A stretch of 64,000 nt of DNA from BOG-908 sp964242115 (GCA_964242115.1 CAXSZX010000001.1:310001-374000), one strand, 5' to 3'. Positions 50,561 through 59,681 are shown, counted from the first letter of the stretch. Program-made: numbers and translations. Notes: a model not told the origin generated them from the sequence alone.

Positions 50561-50682
50561 CCACATCCGTGTTGCACCGCCAGGCGCATCCATCGTACAG
50601 CGGCGCCCGTGCAGACCGCTTTCTGACAGAGGCCGCCTGCACGTGCGCGCCAGCCGGGCACGCGCCCCGACAGAGTAGATAA

Positions 50683-52590
50683 ATGTCCGCCACCGCCCAG
50701 CTATCCCATGCCGACACCGCCAAGCTGCAGCGCGGCCTGCCGAAGATGGGCGCGCTGCTCGGCGTGCTGGGCGTGGTCTACGGCGATATCGGCACCAGCC
50801 CGCTCTATGCGTTGAAGGCGACGGTCGCGCTGTTCAACCCGCTGAAGATCAGGGACGGCGAGATACTCGGCTGCCTGTCGCTGATCTTCTGGTCGCTGAT
50901 CCTGATCGTCACCATCAAATACGTCGTGCTGGTCATGCGCGCGGACAACCGCGGCGAGGGCGGCATCCTGGCATTGATGGCGCTGGCCCAGCGCGTGGTC
51001 ACCACACCCAGGCTGCACCGCATCGTGGCGCTGATCGGCATCGGTGGCGCCTGCCTGATCTTCGGCGACGGCGTCATCACGCCCGCGGTCTCCGTGCTCG
51101 GCGCCATCGAGGGGCTGGAAGTCACCATCCCGCAGGCGAGCTCGCTCGTCCTGCCGCTCTCCATCGTCATCATCCTCGGGCTGTTCGCCGTCCAATCCCG
51201 CGGCACCGGTGCCGTGGGGCGCATCTTCGGGCCGGTGATGGTGGTCTGGTTCGCCACCATCGGCGTGCTGGGCGCGCTCGAGATCGCGCGCGAACCTTTC
51301 GTTCTGGAAGCCATGCTGCCGCAGCACGGCATCGTCTTCTGCATCCACCATGGCTGGTTCGCCTTCGTGGCCTTGGGCGCCGTGGTGCTGGCGGTGACCG
51401 GTGCCGAGGCGCTGTACGCCGACATGGGCCATTTCGGCGCCAGCCCTATCCGCTACGCCTGGCTGTTTTTTGTGCTGCCCTGCCTCCTGCTCAACTATTT
51501 CGGCCAGGGCGCGCTGATCATCTCCAACCGCGCGGCCGCCGAGAACCCGTTCTTTCTGCTCGGCCCGCTATGGCTACGCCTGCCGCTGCTGATCCTGGCC
51601 GCAATGGCCTCGGTTATCGCCAGCCAGGCGCTGATCTCCGGCGGCTACTCCATCGCCCGGCAGTGCATGCAGATGGGTTTTCTGCCCCGCATGGCAGTGC
51701 GCCACACCAGCACCACCGAGGAAGGCCAGATCTACCTGCCGCAGGTGAACAACGCGTTGCTCGTCGGCGTGCTGATCCTGGTTCTGACGTTCCGCAGCAG
51801 CGACGCGCTGGCATCGGCTTACGGCATCGCGGTGACCGGCACGTTCCTGTGCACCTGCGTGCTGGCCACCATCGTCTTTCGCCGCCAGTTCGGCTGGCCG
51901 CGCTGGGCAGCGGTGGGCGTTTGGGGCGGCTTCTTCCTGATCGACTTCGTGTTCTTCTCCGCCAACTCGCTGAAGGTGATCGAGGGCGGCTGGGTGCCGC
52001 TGGTATTGGGCATCGCCCTGATGGCGATGATGACCACCTGGAAGGCCGGCCGCGACCTGATGTTGAACCGCTGGAAACAGGACAGCCTGCCGCTGGCAAG
52101 CTTCCTGGCCCGCCTGCCGCAGTCGCGCACCATCCGCGTGCCCGGCCTGGCAGTGTTCCTGACAGGCAACCCGGACTACGTGCCGGCCGCATTGCTGCAC
52201 AACCTCAAGCACAACAAGGTGCTGCACGAGCGCGTGCTGTTCGTCACCGTATCCACTTTGGACGAGCCCGAAGCCGGCGCCGCGCGGCGCACCGAAGTCA
52301 CCGAACTGGCACCTGGCATCCACCGCGTGCAGCTGCGCTACGGCTTCATGGAAAGCCCGAACGTGCCGCGGGCGCTGGAGGACCTTAAGTCGCGCGGGGT
52401 GGACTACGACCCGATGCAGGTCAGCTACTTCCTTGGCCGTGAGGTGCTGGTGCGCGCGATGGCGCCGAAGATGTCGACCTGGCGCACCTGGCTGTTCCTG
52501 CTGATGGCACGCAATGCGGTGCCGGCTACGGAGTTCTTCCGGATACCGAGCGATCGCGTGGTGGAGCTGGGGGTTCGGGTCGCTATTTAG
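50683..52590 (+). CDS. kup: Kup-type low-affinity potassium transporter
   Basis: A 635-residue K+/H+ symporter. GVVYGDIGTSPLYALK is the family signature at residue 27; VMRADNRGEGGILALMALAQ and GDGVITPAVSVLGAIEGL follow; about 12 helices then a cytoplasmic C-terminal domain from residue 465. Normal length. Element R27 begins right after the stop. Confidence 0.96.
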   Translation: MSATAQLSHADTAKLQRGLPKMGALLGVLGVVYGDIGTSPLYALKATVALFNPLKIRDGEILGCLSLIFWSLILIVTIKYVVLVMRADNRGEGGILALMALAQRVVTTPRLHRIVALIGIGGACLIFGDGVITPAVSVLGAIEGLEVTIPQASSLVLPLSIVIILGLFAVQSRGTGAVGRIFGPVMVVWFATIGVLGALEIAREPFVLEAMLPQHGIVFCIHHGWFAFVALGAVVLAVTGAEALYADMGHFGASPIRYAWLFFVLPCLLLNYFGQGALIISNRAAAENPFFLLGPLWLRLPLLILAAMASVIASQALISGGYSIARQCMQMGFLPRMAVRHTSTTEEGQIYLPQVNNALLVGVLILVLTFRSSDALASAYGIAVTGTFLCTCVLATIVFRRQFGWPRWAAVGVWGGFFLIDFVFFSANSLKVIEGGWVPLVLGIALMAMMTTWKAGRDLMLNRWKQDSLPLASFLARLPQSRTIRVPGLAVFLTGNPDYVPAALLHNLKHNKVLHERVLFVTVSTLDEPEAGAARRTEVTELAPGIHRVQLRYGFMESPNVPRALEDLKSRGVDYDPMQVSYFLGREVLVRAMAPKMSTWRTWLFLLMARNAVPATEFFRIPSDRVVELGVRVAI

Positions 52591-52727
52591 GCAAGAAAGC
52601 AAGCTGTTCTTTTTTGAAAAAAGAACCAAAAAACTTTCGTTCCCTCGGGTGCACGCTGCGGGAGAGTCCGCGACAGCAGGGATAAAAGTTTTTTGCTGCT
52701 TTTTTTCAAAAAAGCAGGCCTTGCTTC
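52591..52727. repeat. palindromic intergenic element R27 (full copy)
   Basis: Left arm GTTCTTTTTTGAAAAAAGAA with CC, core GGAGAGTCCGCGACAGC, right arm GCTGCTTTTTTTCAAAAAAG with CAGG. Confidence 0.92.
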
Positions 52728-52779
52728 CTGGCTGACCCTTGCGCAACCACGGTGCCGCAGGACACCACCTGCAACGACG

Positions 52780-53052
52780 CTTCAGCGACGGCTCTATCGC
52801 AGTGCGCACGCACCGGAGATGGCGCGACGTCGCGAGTATACCGACCGTTTCGAGGGTGCTTATCAGGCATTGTGGTGGGTATCTGCGGGCCACCGTCCGA
52901 CCATCGACGAGGGCCTCGCCCGCCTTTGGCGCCTCGACCGTTACGGGCCTACGCCGCAGGCATTCACCTTCAGGACACGTTGTCCCAACCCTGGTTCGGA
53001 CGCAGTGCCAGCCGACATGCAGCCTGATCCCTGGTGCGTCGGCCGCGCGTGA
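52780..53052 (+). pseudogene. C-terminal fragment of a DUF3291 protein
   Basis: From about 52793 the frame reads LYRSAHAPEMARRREYTDRF and continues QALWWVSAGHRPTIDEGLAR and RYGPTPQAFTFRTR, which follow the end of DUF3291 family proteins closely. The N-terminal half of the family is missing: upstream the frame runs into element R27. Likely a remnant truncated when the element arrived. Confidence 0.65.
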
Positions 53053-53146
53053 TCAGTGCTTCCATTTTAATTGTGAGTCTCAGTACTCCGTACGTCCCTC
53101 CAGTGCGACGTGTAGTATCTGTGGGGCAACGATGACTGTTCGCGGC

Positions 53147-53290
53147 AAAGCAGGCGTGCTCTTCGAGAAGAAGCAGGGAGTATCTGGAAGCGCTGTCGCG
53201 GATAGCTGCACGACGCGCATCAACCCGACGTACGCTACGGAGACAAAAGTTTTTTGGTTCTTTCTTTCAAAAGAGAACCGCTTGCTTTGC
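53147..53290. repeat. palindromic element R28, left arm decayed
   Basis: Left arm GTGCTCTTCGAGAAGAAGCA, core GCGCTGTCGCGGATAGCTG, right arm GGTTCTTTCTTTCAAAAGAG with AACCG. It abuts the end of the DNA methylase gene. Confidence 0.85.
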
Positions 53291-53315
53291 TTTTGCTCAT
53301 GCAGAGCCTGGCTGC

Positions 53316-54161
53316 CTAGCTGTCGCCAACCACGCTTGCTAGTCGCGCCGCAGCGCATCCGACGTAATTCCGATCCAAGTCGATGCCGATCCCGGCGCAT
53401 CCCAGCCGTTCCGCCGCCAGCAACGTCGTGCCGGTCCCCATGAACGGATCCAGCACCACCGCGTCCGCCTTGCCGTGCAGCCTGATGCAGCGTTCCGGCA
53501 GAGACACCGGAAAGCCCGCCGGATGGTCGAACTTCTCCGTGCGCGATTGCACCGTCTTGTAGGGCAGGAACCACACGTTGCCGGCACACCGGCGGTCCCG
53601 CGCATGCCCCCAGCGTGCGATGTTGGATTTGTGCTTGAACGGCACACCGACGGCGAGGCGGTCGATCGCCGCGCGGCCGGATTTGGTAAAGTGGAAGATG
53701 GCCTCGTGGTTATTGTTAAGGAACCTCGCGCTGTTGATCGGCTTGAAGTGCCCGAACGTGTCGTCGCCCACGCTGACCGACTTCACCCAGACGATCTGGT
53801 TCTGCAACGTGAGCGCGCGCCTGAACTGTGACGCAACTTCCATGGCGATCCACGGGTCCACGTTCGTGCTGCCGACGTTGAGGAACAGCGCGCCGTCATC
53901 CCGCAGCACGCGCGCGATCTCGGCGGCGACGCAGCCCATCCAATCCAGGTAAGCGGCTTTCGGCATCCTGTCGTCATGCGTGGAGTAGGCGATGCCGATG
54001 TTGTACGGCGGCGAGGTAACGCAGACGTCCACGCACCCGGCCTCGAGCCGGCGCAATTGTTCCAGGCAGTCGCCCAGGTGGAGCGCCTGCCGGCCCACCG
54101 ACCAGCAAGTGGCACCTTGCGTGGTGTCGCGCCGCGCTGCCCGGGCTGCTTCGATGCGCAT
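53316..54161 (-). CDS. orphan site-specific DNA methyltransferase (beta-type)
   Basis: A 281-residue enzyme with motif IV TSPPYNIGIAYS near residue 49 and motif I VLDPFMGTGTTLLAA near 242, an order that marks the beta class (N6-adenine or N4-cytosine). HEAIFHFTKSG and NVWFLPYKTV are typical of this group. No restriction endonuclease gene is nearby, so it may be a solitary regulatory methylase or a relic. Recognition site cannot be read. It is shorter than CcrM and lacks the C-terminal CcrM extension. Confidence 0.87.
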   Translation of the reverse strand: MRIEAARAARRDTTQGATCWSVGRQALHLGDCLEQLRRLEAGCVDVCVTSPPYNIGIAYSTHDDRMPKAAYLDWMGCVAAEIARVLRDDGALFLNVGSTNVDPWIAMEVASQFRRALTLQNQIVWVKSVSVGDDTFGHFKPINSARFLNNNHEAIFHFTKSGRAAIDRLAVGVPFKHKSNIARWGHARDRRCAGNVWFLPYKTVQSRTEKFDHPAGFPVSLPERCIRLHGKADAVVLDPFMGTGTTLLAAERLGCAGIGIDLDRNYVGCAAARLASVVGDS

Positions 54162-54239
54162 TGGTCCCGGCCATCCTCATATACGACCAGGCAAAGTCCA
54201 CACCGCGTGCCCGCGCCGCAAGCCCCCTCGTGCAGAACC

Positions 54240-54308
54240 AGACCGCGACAGCGCTCGCAAAAGCTTTTTGCTTCTTTTTCTCGAGAAAGAAGGCCTTGCT
54301 TGCTTGCC
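54240..54308. repeat. palindromic element R29, right half only
   Basis: CCGCGACAGC core then AAAAGCTTTTTGCTTCTTTT with TCTCGAGAAAGAAGGCC. Left half absent. It ends at the stop of the methyltransferase gene. Confidence 0.82.
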
Positions 54309-55082
54309 TTACTGCGCCACCAAAGCAAAAACCCGATGCCCCACCTTCAACGTCGCGCCCGGAAACTGCCGCGCCAGCAACCGCCCCAGCGCCGCGTCGA
54401 ACCGCTCCAGCTCCCCCTTGTCCATCGCCGGCGCCCCGCGCTGGCTGGCCCGCACGCGCCCACGCCAGGCGGCCGGCGTGTAGGACAGTTCGGCGGTAAA
54501 CCCGAACACCTCCCAGCGCGGAAACCCGGCCAGCACCAGTTCCTCCGTCCAGTCCGGGAAGACGAAGCTGCTGGGCCCGTCCTCGCCTGGGCCATAGCGT
54601 TCCAGCAGGCGCAGCGTGGCGGCTGCGACTGACCCGGGTGCGGCGTGCCAGTCCAGGTGTGCCACCACCAGCCGGCCGCCGGGCTTGAGCAGCCGCCGTG
54701 CTTCCCGTGCGGCGGCCAGGCGGTTGAGAAGGTGCCAGGCGGTGCCGGCCGCCACCACGTCGAAGCCGGATTCGGCCAGCTTCGTCGCCTCCGCCCGAAC
54801 CCGCACGTAAGTGGGCCGCACCACCTCGCCGGCGTTGGCCCGCTCGGCCACCGCGAGCAGGCGGGCGGAGAAGTCTACGCCGGTCACCAGACAGCCGCGC
54901 CGGGCGAACTCGCGCGCCAGCAGGCCGGTGCCGGTGCCCATGTCCAGCAGGCGCTGGCCGGGCAGGCCGATTTGCATTGCGTGCAGGCGGCGAAAGAACT
55001 CGGGCGGGAAGCCCTGGCGGTGAGCGGCGTAGTCTTCCGCGGCCAGGCCGTAGTCGATCGGGGTGTCGTATGGCCTTGGCAT
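54309..55082 (-). CDS. class I SAM-dependent methyltransferase
   Basis: A 257-residue small-molecule methyltransferase. LLDMGTGTGLLAREFARRG is motif I, TGVDFSARLLAVA motif II, and FDVVAAGTAWHLL, then LKPGGRLVVAHLDWH complete the core; it resembles UbiE/SmtA-type enzymes. The ATG at 55082 gives the normal start; upstream the frame continues through half element R30. Substrate unknown. Confidence 0.85.
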   Translation of the reverse strand: MPRPYDTPIDYGLAAEDYAAHRQGFPPEFFRRLHAMQIGLPGQRLLDMGTGTGLLAREFARRGCLVTGVDFSARLLAVAERANAGEVVRPTYVRVRAEATKLAESGFDVVAAGTAWHLLNRLAAAREARRLLKPGGRLVVAHLDWHAAPGSVAAATLRLLERYGPGEDGPSSFVFPDWTEELVLAGFPRWEVFGFTAELSYTPAAWRGRVRASQRGAPAMDKGELERFDAALGRLLARQFPGATLKVGHRVFALVAQ

Positions 55083-55088
55083 GAGAAA

Positions 55089-55183
55089 GGTAAGAAAGGC
55101 CTTCTTTTTCGAGAAAAAGAAGCAAAAAGCTTTTGCGAGCGCTGTCGCGGACCGTTCAACTGGCGTGAACCCAGAGAACAAAA
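55089..55183. repeat. palindromic element R30, right arm truncated
   Basis: Left arm CTTCTTTTTCGAGAAAAAGA with AGC, core GCGCTGTCGCGGACCG, then the right arm stops after GAACAAAAGT, 10 bp before the MarR start. Lies between divergent genes, where it would sit over their promoters. Confidence 0.82.
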
Positions 55184-55192
55184 GTCAGCCCC

Positions 55193-55705
55193 ATGCCCGA
55201 CCCCGCCCCAGGCGCCAGCCTCCTCTTCCTGCGCGAGGAGCAGGTCCGACAGGCACAGGACCTGATGTTTCTGGCCTGGCGCGACCTCTCCGCCAGCGTC
55301 GACCCCGTGCTGCAGGAGCTGGGCCTGGGACGAGCCCACCACCGCGTGCTGCACATGGTCGGCCGCGCGCCTGGCCTAACCGTCACCGACCTGCTCGACG
55401 TGCTCGGCATCACCAAGCAGAGCCTGTCGCGCGTGCTCGTGCCGCTGCAGGATCAGGGCCTCATCAGCCAGAGCCCCGGCCGCGCCGACCGCCGTCAGCG
55501 CCTGCTGCGCCTGACACCAGCCGGCGAGGCGCTGGAGCGCCGCCTGTTTGAGTGCCAGCGCGAACGTCTGCTTGCCGCCTACCGCGAGGCAGGCGGCCCG
55601 GCGGTGGACGGGTTCCGCCGTGTTCTGCGCGCCATGGTCGGCCGGCCTGGCCAGGCGTGGCTCGACGAAACGGGTGATGCAGCGCGGGGCGGGCGTGCTA
55701 GGTGA
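55193..55705 (+). CDS. MarR family transcriptional regulator
   Basis: A 170-residue winged-helix regulator. VTDLLDVLGITKQSLSRVLV is the recognition helix pair and GRADRRQRLLRLTPAGEA the wing. MarR proteins usually repress a neighbour in response to small aromatic ligands; the divergent methyltransferase is a candidate target. No operator palindrome is evident other than the element itself. Confidence 0.9.
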   Translation: MPDPAPGASLLFLREEQVRQAQDLMFLAWRDLSASVDPVLQELGLGRAHHRVLHMVGRAPGLTVTDLLDVLGITKQSLSRVLVPLQDQGLISQSPGRADRRQRLLRLTPAGEALERRLFECQRERLLAAYREAGGPAVDGFRRVLRAMVGRPGQAWLDETGDAARGGRAR

Positions 55706-55706
55706 A

Positions 55707-55848
55707 AGGAAGCAAGAAAGGCGTTCTTTTTTGAAGAAAAGAACAAAAAAACTTTTGTCACCTCGGGCGCGCCGTGTGGGAGAGTCCGCGACAGCGCGGG
55801 ACAAAAGTTTTTTGCTTCGTTTTTTCAAAAACGAAGAATCTGCGAAGC
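55707..55848. repeat. palindromic element R31 (full copy)
   Basis: Left arm GCGTTCTTTTTTGAAGAAAA with GAAC, core GAGAGTCCGCGACAGCGC, right arm CTTCGTTTTTTCAAAAACGA with AG. The right stem CTTCG/CGAAG is a different but still fully paired sequence. It lies 8 bp before the response-regulator start. Confidence 0.92.
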
Positions 55849-55855
55849 ATCTCCG

Positions 55856-56551
55856 ATGACCGAAGACTCCCACATCCTCGTCGTCGACGACGACTCCCGC
55901 CTGCGCACCCTCCTCAGCCGCTACCTCGCCGAGAACGGCTTCCGCGTCAGCACCGCCAGCACCGCCGGCGACGCGCGCGACAAGATGCGCTTCCTCGCCC
56001 CCGACGCGCTGGTGCTCGACGTGATGATGCCCGGCGAGACCGGCCTGGCACTGACCGCCTCGCTGCGCGCCGAACGCGCCGGCGTACCCATCCTGCTGCT
56101 GACCGCCCGCGGCGCCCCGGAAGACCGCATCGCCGGCTTCGAAAGCGGCGCTGACGACTACCTCGGCAAGCCCTTCGAACCGCGCGAGCTGGTCCTGCGC
56201 CTGCGCGCCATGCTGCGCCGCTCCGCCGCAGCACCCGCCGAGGCCACCAGCGGCCCGCTCCGCCTCGGCCCGCTCAGCTTCGACCAGGCGCGCGCCGAGC
56301 TCTCCGGCCCGGACGGCCCGATGCACCTCACCGGCGGGGAGAGCGCGCTGCTCGCCGCCCTCGCCGCCAAGGCCAATGAGGTGCTCTCGCGCGAAGACAT
56401 CGCCGCCGCCCTGGCCATGGACGAAACCGGCGAACGCGCCATCGACGTGCAGGTGACCCGCCTGCGCCGTAAGATCGAGGCCGACCCACGCGAGCCGCGC
56501 TTCCTGCACACGGTGCGTGGGCGTGGCTACACGCTCAAGCCGGGGATCTGA
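55856..56551 (+). CDS. OmpR-family response regulator
   Basis: A 231-residue regulator. Receiver: VVDDDSRLRTLLSRYL (acidic pair), LVLDVMMPGETGL with the phosphoacceptor Asp, LLLTARG, and GADDYLGKPF with the conserved Lys. The winged-helix effector has VTRLRRKIEADPREPRFLHT and RGRGYTLKP. It pairs with the EnvZ-like kinase at 57085, from which it is parted by two elements. Confidence 0.95.
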   Translation: MTEDSHILVVDDDSRLRTLLSRYLAENGFRVSTASTAGDARDKMRFLAPDALVLDVMMPGETGLALTASLRAERAGVPILLLTARGAPEDRIAGFESGADDYLGKPFEPRELVLRLRAMLRRSAAAPAEATSGPLRLGPLSFDQARAELSGPDGPMHLTGGESALLAALAAKANEVLSREDIAAALAMDETGERAIDVQVTRLRRKIEADPREPRFLHTVRGRGYTLKPGI

Positions 56552-56570
56552 GGGGCGTGGCGGGGGTCGG

Positions 56571-56640
56571 AAGCAAGGCAAGGCAAGGCAAGCGGTTCTT
56601 TTTTGGAAAAAAGAACCAAAAAACTTTTGCTTCTCGGGGG
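56571..56640. repeat. palindromic element R32, left arm only
   Basis: GGTTCTTTTTTGGAAAAAAG with AACC and AAAAAACTTTTGC. The outer edge has expanded to a (GGCAA)n run before the arm. No right half. Confidence 0.85.
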
Positions 56641-56850
56641 TGCATGCTGTTGCCGCTTGCGGTTTCGGCTTTCGCCCGCTGGCCGGTTCGACCGTCAGGC
56701 AGGCGCCGACCCGCTCGTCTGCCTGGACAGCGGCGGCTCTCTTCATTCACCTTCCCGCCTGCTCGCCTGCCGGACGATCATCGGCTGACACCAGCAGCCC
56801 TACAGATTGACTCTTGTGAGGCGTGCAGGGATTTCGTCAGTCGGAGAAAA

Positions 56851-56984
56851 GCCAAGGCCTGCTTTTTTGAAAGAAAGCAGCACAAACTTTTGGACCTGCT
56901 GTCGCGGAGTCTCCCTCAGCGTGCGCTCCAGGGAACAAAAGTTTTTTGGTTCTTTTTTTCCAGGAAAGAACCGCTTGCCTTGCC
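56851..56984. repeat. palindromic element R33 (full copy)
   Basis: Left arm CCTGCTTTTTTGAAAGAAAG with CAGC, core CTGCTGTCGCGGAGTC, right arm GGTTCTTTTTTTCCAGGAAA with GAACC. It lies in the regulator-kinase gap together with R32. Confidence 0.88.
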
Positions 56985-57084
56985 TGCCACCGCTCAACGT
57001 TCCGGGCTTCCGGTATGACGCTGCCGTCTGGCAACCGCCGGCCGTCCCCACCACCATTGCCCGGCTCGCCCCGGCCATCCATGC

Positions 57085-58509
57085 ATGTCTGCACCTGACA
57101 TGCCCGACACCCCGCCCGCGCCCCAGCACCGCGCCGCCAGCCAGACGCTAACCAGGCGCGCCCGCAGCCGTCTGTCCGCCACCTGGGAACGCCCTGCCCG
57201 CAAGATCCTGCCGCGCAGCCTGCTCGGCCGCTCCCTGCTCATCATCCTGATCCCGCTGGTCGCCGTGCAGGCGATCGCGCTGCTCATCTTCTACGGCAGC
57301 CACCTCGACCTTATCTCCCGCCGCCTGTCCGGCGCCGTAGCCGGCGAGATCGCCCAGACTATCCGCCTGCTCGCCTCCACCGACGATGCCGGCGACCAGG
57401 CCTGGATCCTGCGCACCAGCCTGCGCGACTTCGACCTGCGCATGCACGTCCGCCCCGGCGCCCACCTGGTCCCCCACACCAGCGTCAACATCCTCGGCCC
57501 GATGGACGACGACCTGGCCGTGGCGATGAAGGAACGTGTGGTGCTCCCCTTCGCCATGGACTGGACGCACGACCCCAACTCCGTGCTGATCGACGTGCAG
57601 CTCCCCCCCACCATCATGCACGGCGGCTTGCTGCACGTGGAAGCGCCGCGCAAGCGCCTCTACACCAGCATGATCTACGTCTACGTGCTGTGGCTCGGCG
57701 GCTCGTCGATCCTGCTGTTCAGCATCGCCGCACTGTTCATGCGCAACCAGGTGCGCGCCATCCGCCGACTGGCCGCCGCCGCGGAAAATTTCGGCCTGGG
57801 CCGCGACTCCGGCGCTATCCGCCCGGAGGGGGCGACCGAAGTCCGCAAGGCCGCCACCGCCTTCAACCGCATGCAGGAGCGCATCCGCCGCTTCCTGACC
57901 CAGCGCACCGAGATGCTGGCCGGCGTCAGCCACGATTTACGCACCCCGCTCACCCGCCTGCGCCTGGCGCTGGCCATGCTGCCGGCCGAAGGCGAGATGG
58001 CAGCCGAAGCCGCCGAAATGACCGCCGACGTGGAGGAGATGGAGCGGATGATCACCGGCTACCTCGCCTTCGCGCGCGGCGAGCAGGCCGAACAGGCCCA
58101 ACCGGTAAACCTGCCGTTGATGCTCGAAGACGTCGCCGCCAACGCACGGCGCGCCGGCGCCGAAGTGGGTGTGGACGTACCCGAACCGCTGACCGTGCAA
58201 CTGCGCCAGGACGCGATGCGCCGCGCGCTGACCAACCTGGTGGACAATGCCCGCCGCCACGCCGGGCGTGTCAGCCTCTCGGCGCTGGCCATCGGCCGGT
58301 CCGTGCTGGTGATGGTGGACGACAACGGGCCGGGCATCCCGCCGGACCGGCGGGAGAGCGTGTTCCGGCCGTTCGAAAGCGGCGCAACCGGCGGGACCGG
58401 GCTGGGGCTGACCATCGCACGGGACATCGTGCGGGCGCATGGGGGGGATATTACGCTGGAGGACAGTCCGCTCGGGGGGCTTAGGGCGAGGGTGCGGTTG
58501 CCGGTTTAG
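57085..58509 (+). CDS. EnvZ-like sensor histidine kinase
   Basis: A 474-residue inner-membrane kinase. Helix 1 about 50-70 (SLLIILIPLVAVQAIALLIF), periplasmic sensor to about 195, helix 2 about 195-215, HAMP to about 270. H box AGVSHDLRTPLTRLRLALAM with phospho-His, N box RRALTNLVDNARRHAG, G1 VDDNGPGIP and G2 GGTGLGLTIARDIV. Such proteins sense envelope or osmotic conditions; the cognate regulator is at 55856. In most alphaproteobacteria the two genes nearly touch; here 533 bp separate them. Confidence 0.93.
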   Translation: MSAPDMPDTPPAPQHRAASQTLTRRARSRLSATWERPARKILPRSLLGRSLLIILIPLVAVQAIALLIFYGSHLDLISRRLSGAVAGEIAQTIRLLASTDDAGDQAWILRTSLRDFDLRMHVRPGAHLVPHTSVNILGPMDDDLAVAMKERVVLPFAMDWTHDPNSVLIDVQLPPTIMHGGLLHVEAPRKRLYTSMIYVYVLWLGGSSILLFSIAALFMRNQVRAIRRLAAAAENFGLGRDSGAIRPEGATEVRKAATAFNRMQERIRRFLTQRTEMLAGVSHDLRTPLTRLRLALAMLPAEGEMAAEAAEMTADVEEMERMITGYLAFARGEQAEQAQPVNLPLMLEDVAANARRAGAEVGVDVPEPLTVQLRQDAMRRALTNLVDNARRHAGRVSLSALAIGRSVLVMVDDNGPGIPPDRRESVFRPFESGATGGTGLGLTIARDIVRAHGGDITLEDSPLGGLRARVRLPV

Positions 58510-58510
58510 A

Positions 58511-58664
58511 AAGCAAGCAAGGCCTTCTTTTTCGAGAAAAAGAAGCAAAAAGCTTTTTCTCGGCTGTCGCGGACAGCTGAAACGACACCTCTCAACCCGG
58601 CACAACCCCAAGGGGACAAAAGTTTTTTGGTTCTTTTTTTCAAAAAAGAACCGCTTGCTTGCTT
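58511..58664. repeat. palindromic element R34 (full copy)
   Basis: Left arm CTTCTTTTTCGAGAAAAAGA with AGC, core CGGCTGTCGCGGACAGCTGA, right arm GGTTCTTTTTTTCAAAAAAG with AACCGC. Confidence 0.92.
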
Positions 58665-58721
58665 CCCCTCCCTGCGCGCGGGGCGCTTTAACGCGTTGAG
58701 CAACTTACCATATCGGGCAAC

Positions 58722-59681
58722 ATGGCCGCAGACCCGTACACCACGCTGGGCGTCAAGCGCGACGCGACCGCAGCACAGCTCAAATCCGCCTACCTCAAGC
58801 TCGCCAAGAAGCACCACCCGGACCTCAACCCCGGTGACAAGAAGGCCGAGGAGCGCTTCAAGTCGATCAGCGCCGCGCACGACCTGCTGAGCGACGCGGA
58901 GAAGCGCGCCCGCTTCGACTCTGGCGAGATCGACGCCACCGGCCAGCCGCAGGGCCCGCGCGGCGGCGGCGAACGCAGCTTCTACCGCGGGTTCGCCGAC
59001 GGCGAGCAGGGTGCGCGCTACCAGGCCGGCCCCGGTTTCGGCGGCAATTTCGGCGCCGGCCAGGAAGGCCTGCACGACATCTTTGCCGACCTGTTCGCCA
59101 ACGCACGCCGCGGCGGCGGCCAGACAAGGGACGACCCGATGCGCGGCCAGGACCAGCGCTACCAACTCAGCGTCTCGTTCGTCGAGGCGGCCTTGGGCGC
59201 CAGCCGCCGCCTCACCTTGCCGGACGGCCGCACGCTGGACGTGACCGTGCCGCCCGGCCTGGAAGACGGCCAGGTGCTGCGCTTGCGCGGCCAGGGCTCG
59301 GCCGGCTGGAACGGCGGCCAGGCAGGCGACGCGATGATCGAGGTCAGCGTCCTCGCCCACCCGTTCTTCCGCCGCGAGGGAGCCGACATCCACCTCGACC
59401 TACCGATCACCGCCGCCGAAGCCGCCCTCGGCGCCAAGGTAGCGGTACCCACGCCGGCCGGCCCGGTGCAGATGAGCATCCCGCGCCACTCCGATGCCGG
59501 CCGCCAGCTGCGCCTGCGCGGCCGGGGCATCGCCGCGCATGCCGGCAAGCCGGCGGGCGACCTTTACGTCACGCTGAAGCTGGTTCTCGGCACGCCGGAC
59601 CAGGCGCTGGAAGACGCCCTGGCCGCCTTCTACGAACGCCACCCGATCGACCCACGCGCCCACATGAGCGAGGCCGCATGA
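58722..59681 (+). CDS. cbpA: CbpA-type DnaJ co-chaperone
   Basis: A 319-residue J-domain protein: DPYTTLGVKRDATAAQLKSA and KLAKKHHPDLNPGDK with the HPD tripeptide, a G/F-like linker, then two beta-barrel C-terminal substrate domains without the zinc finger (FVEAALGASRRLTLPDGRTL, DLPITAAEAALGAKVAVPTP). It stimulates DnaK. Overlaps cbpM by ATGA, the normal arrangement. Confidence 0.94.
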   Translation: MAADPYTTLGVKRDATAAQLKSAYLKLAKKHHPDLNPGDKKAEERFKSISAAHDLLSDAEKRARFDSGEIDATGQPQGPRGGGERSFYRGFADGEQGARYQAGPGFGGNFGAGQEGLHDIFADLFANARRGGGQTRDDPMRGQDQRYQLSVSFVEAALGASRRLTLPDGRTLDVTVPPGLEDGQVLRLRGQGSAGWNGGQAGDAMIEVSVLAHPFFRREGADIHLDLPITAAEAALGAKVAVPTPAGPVQMSIPRHSDAGRQLRLRGRGIAAHAGKPAGDLYVTLKLVLGTPDQALEDALAAFYERHPIDPRAHMSEAA

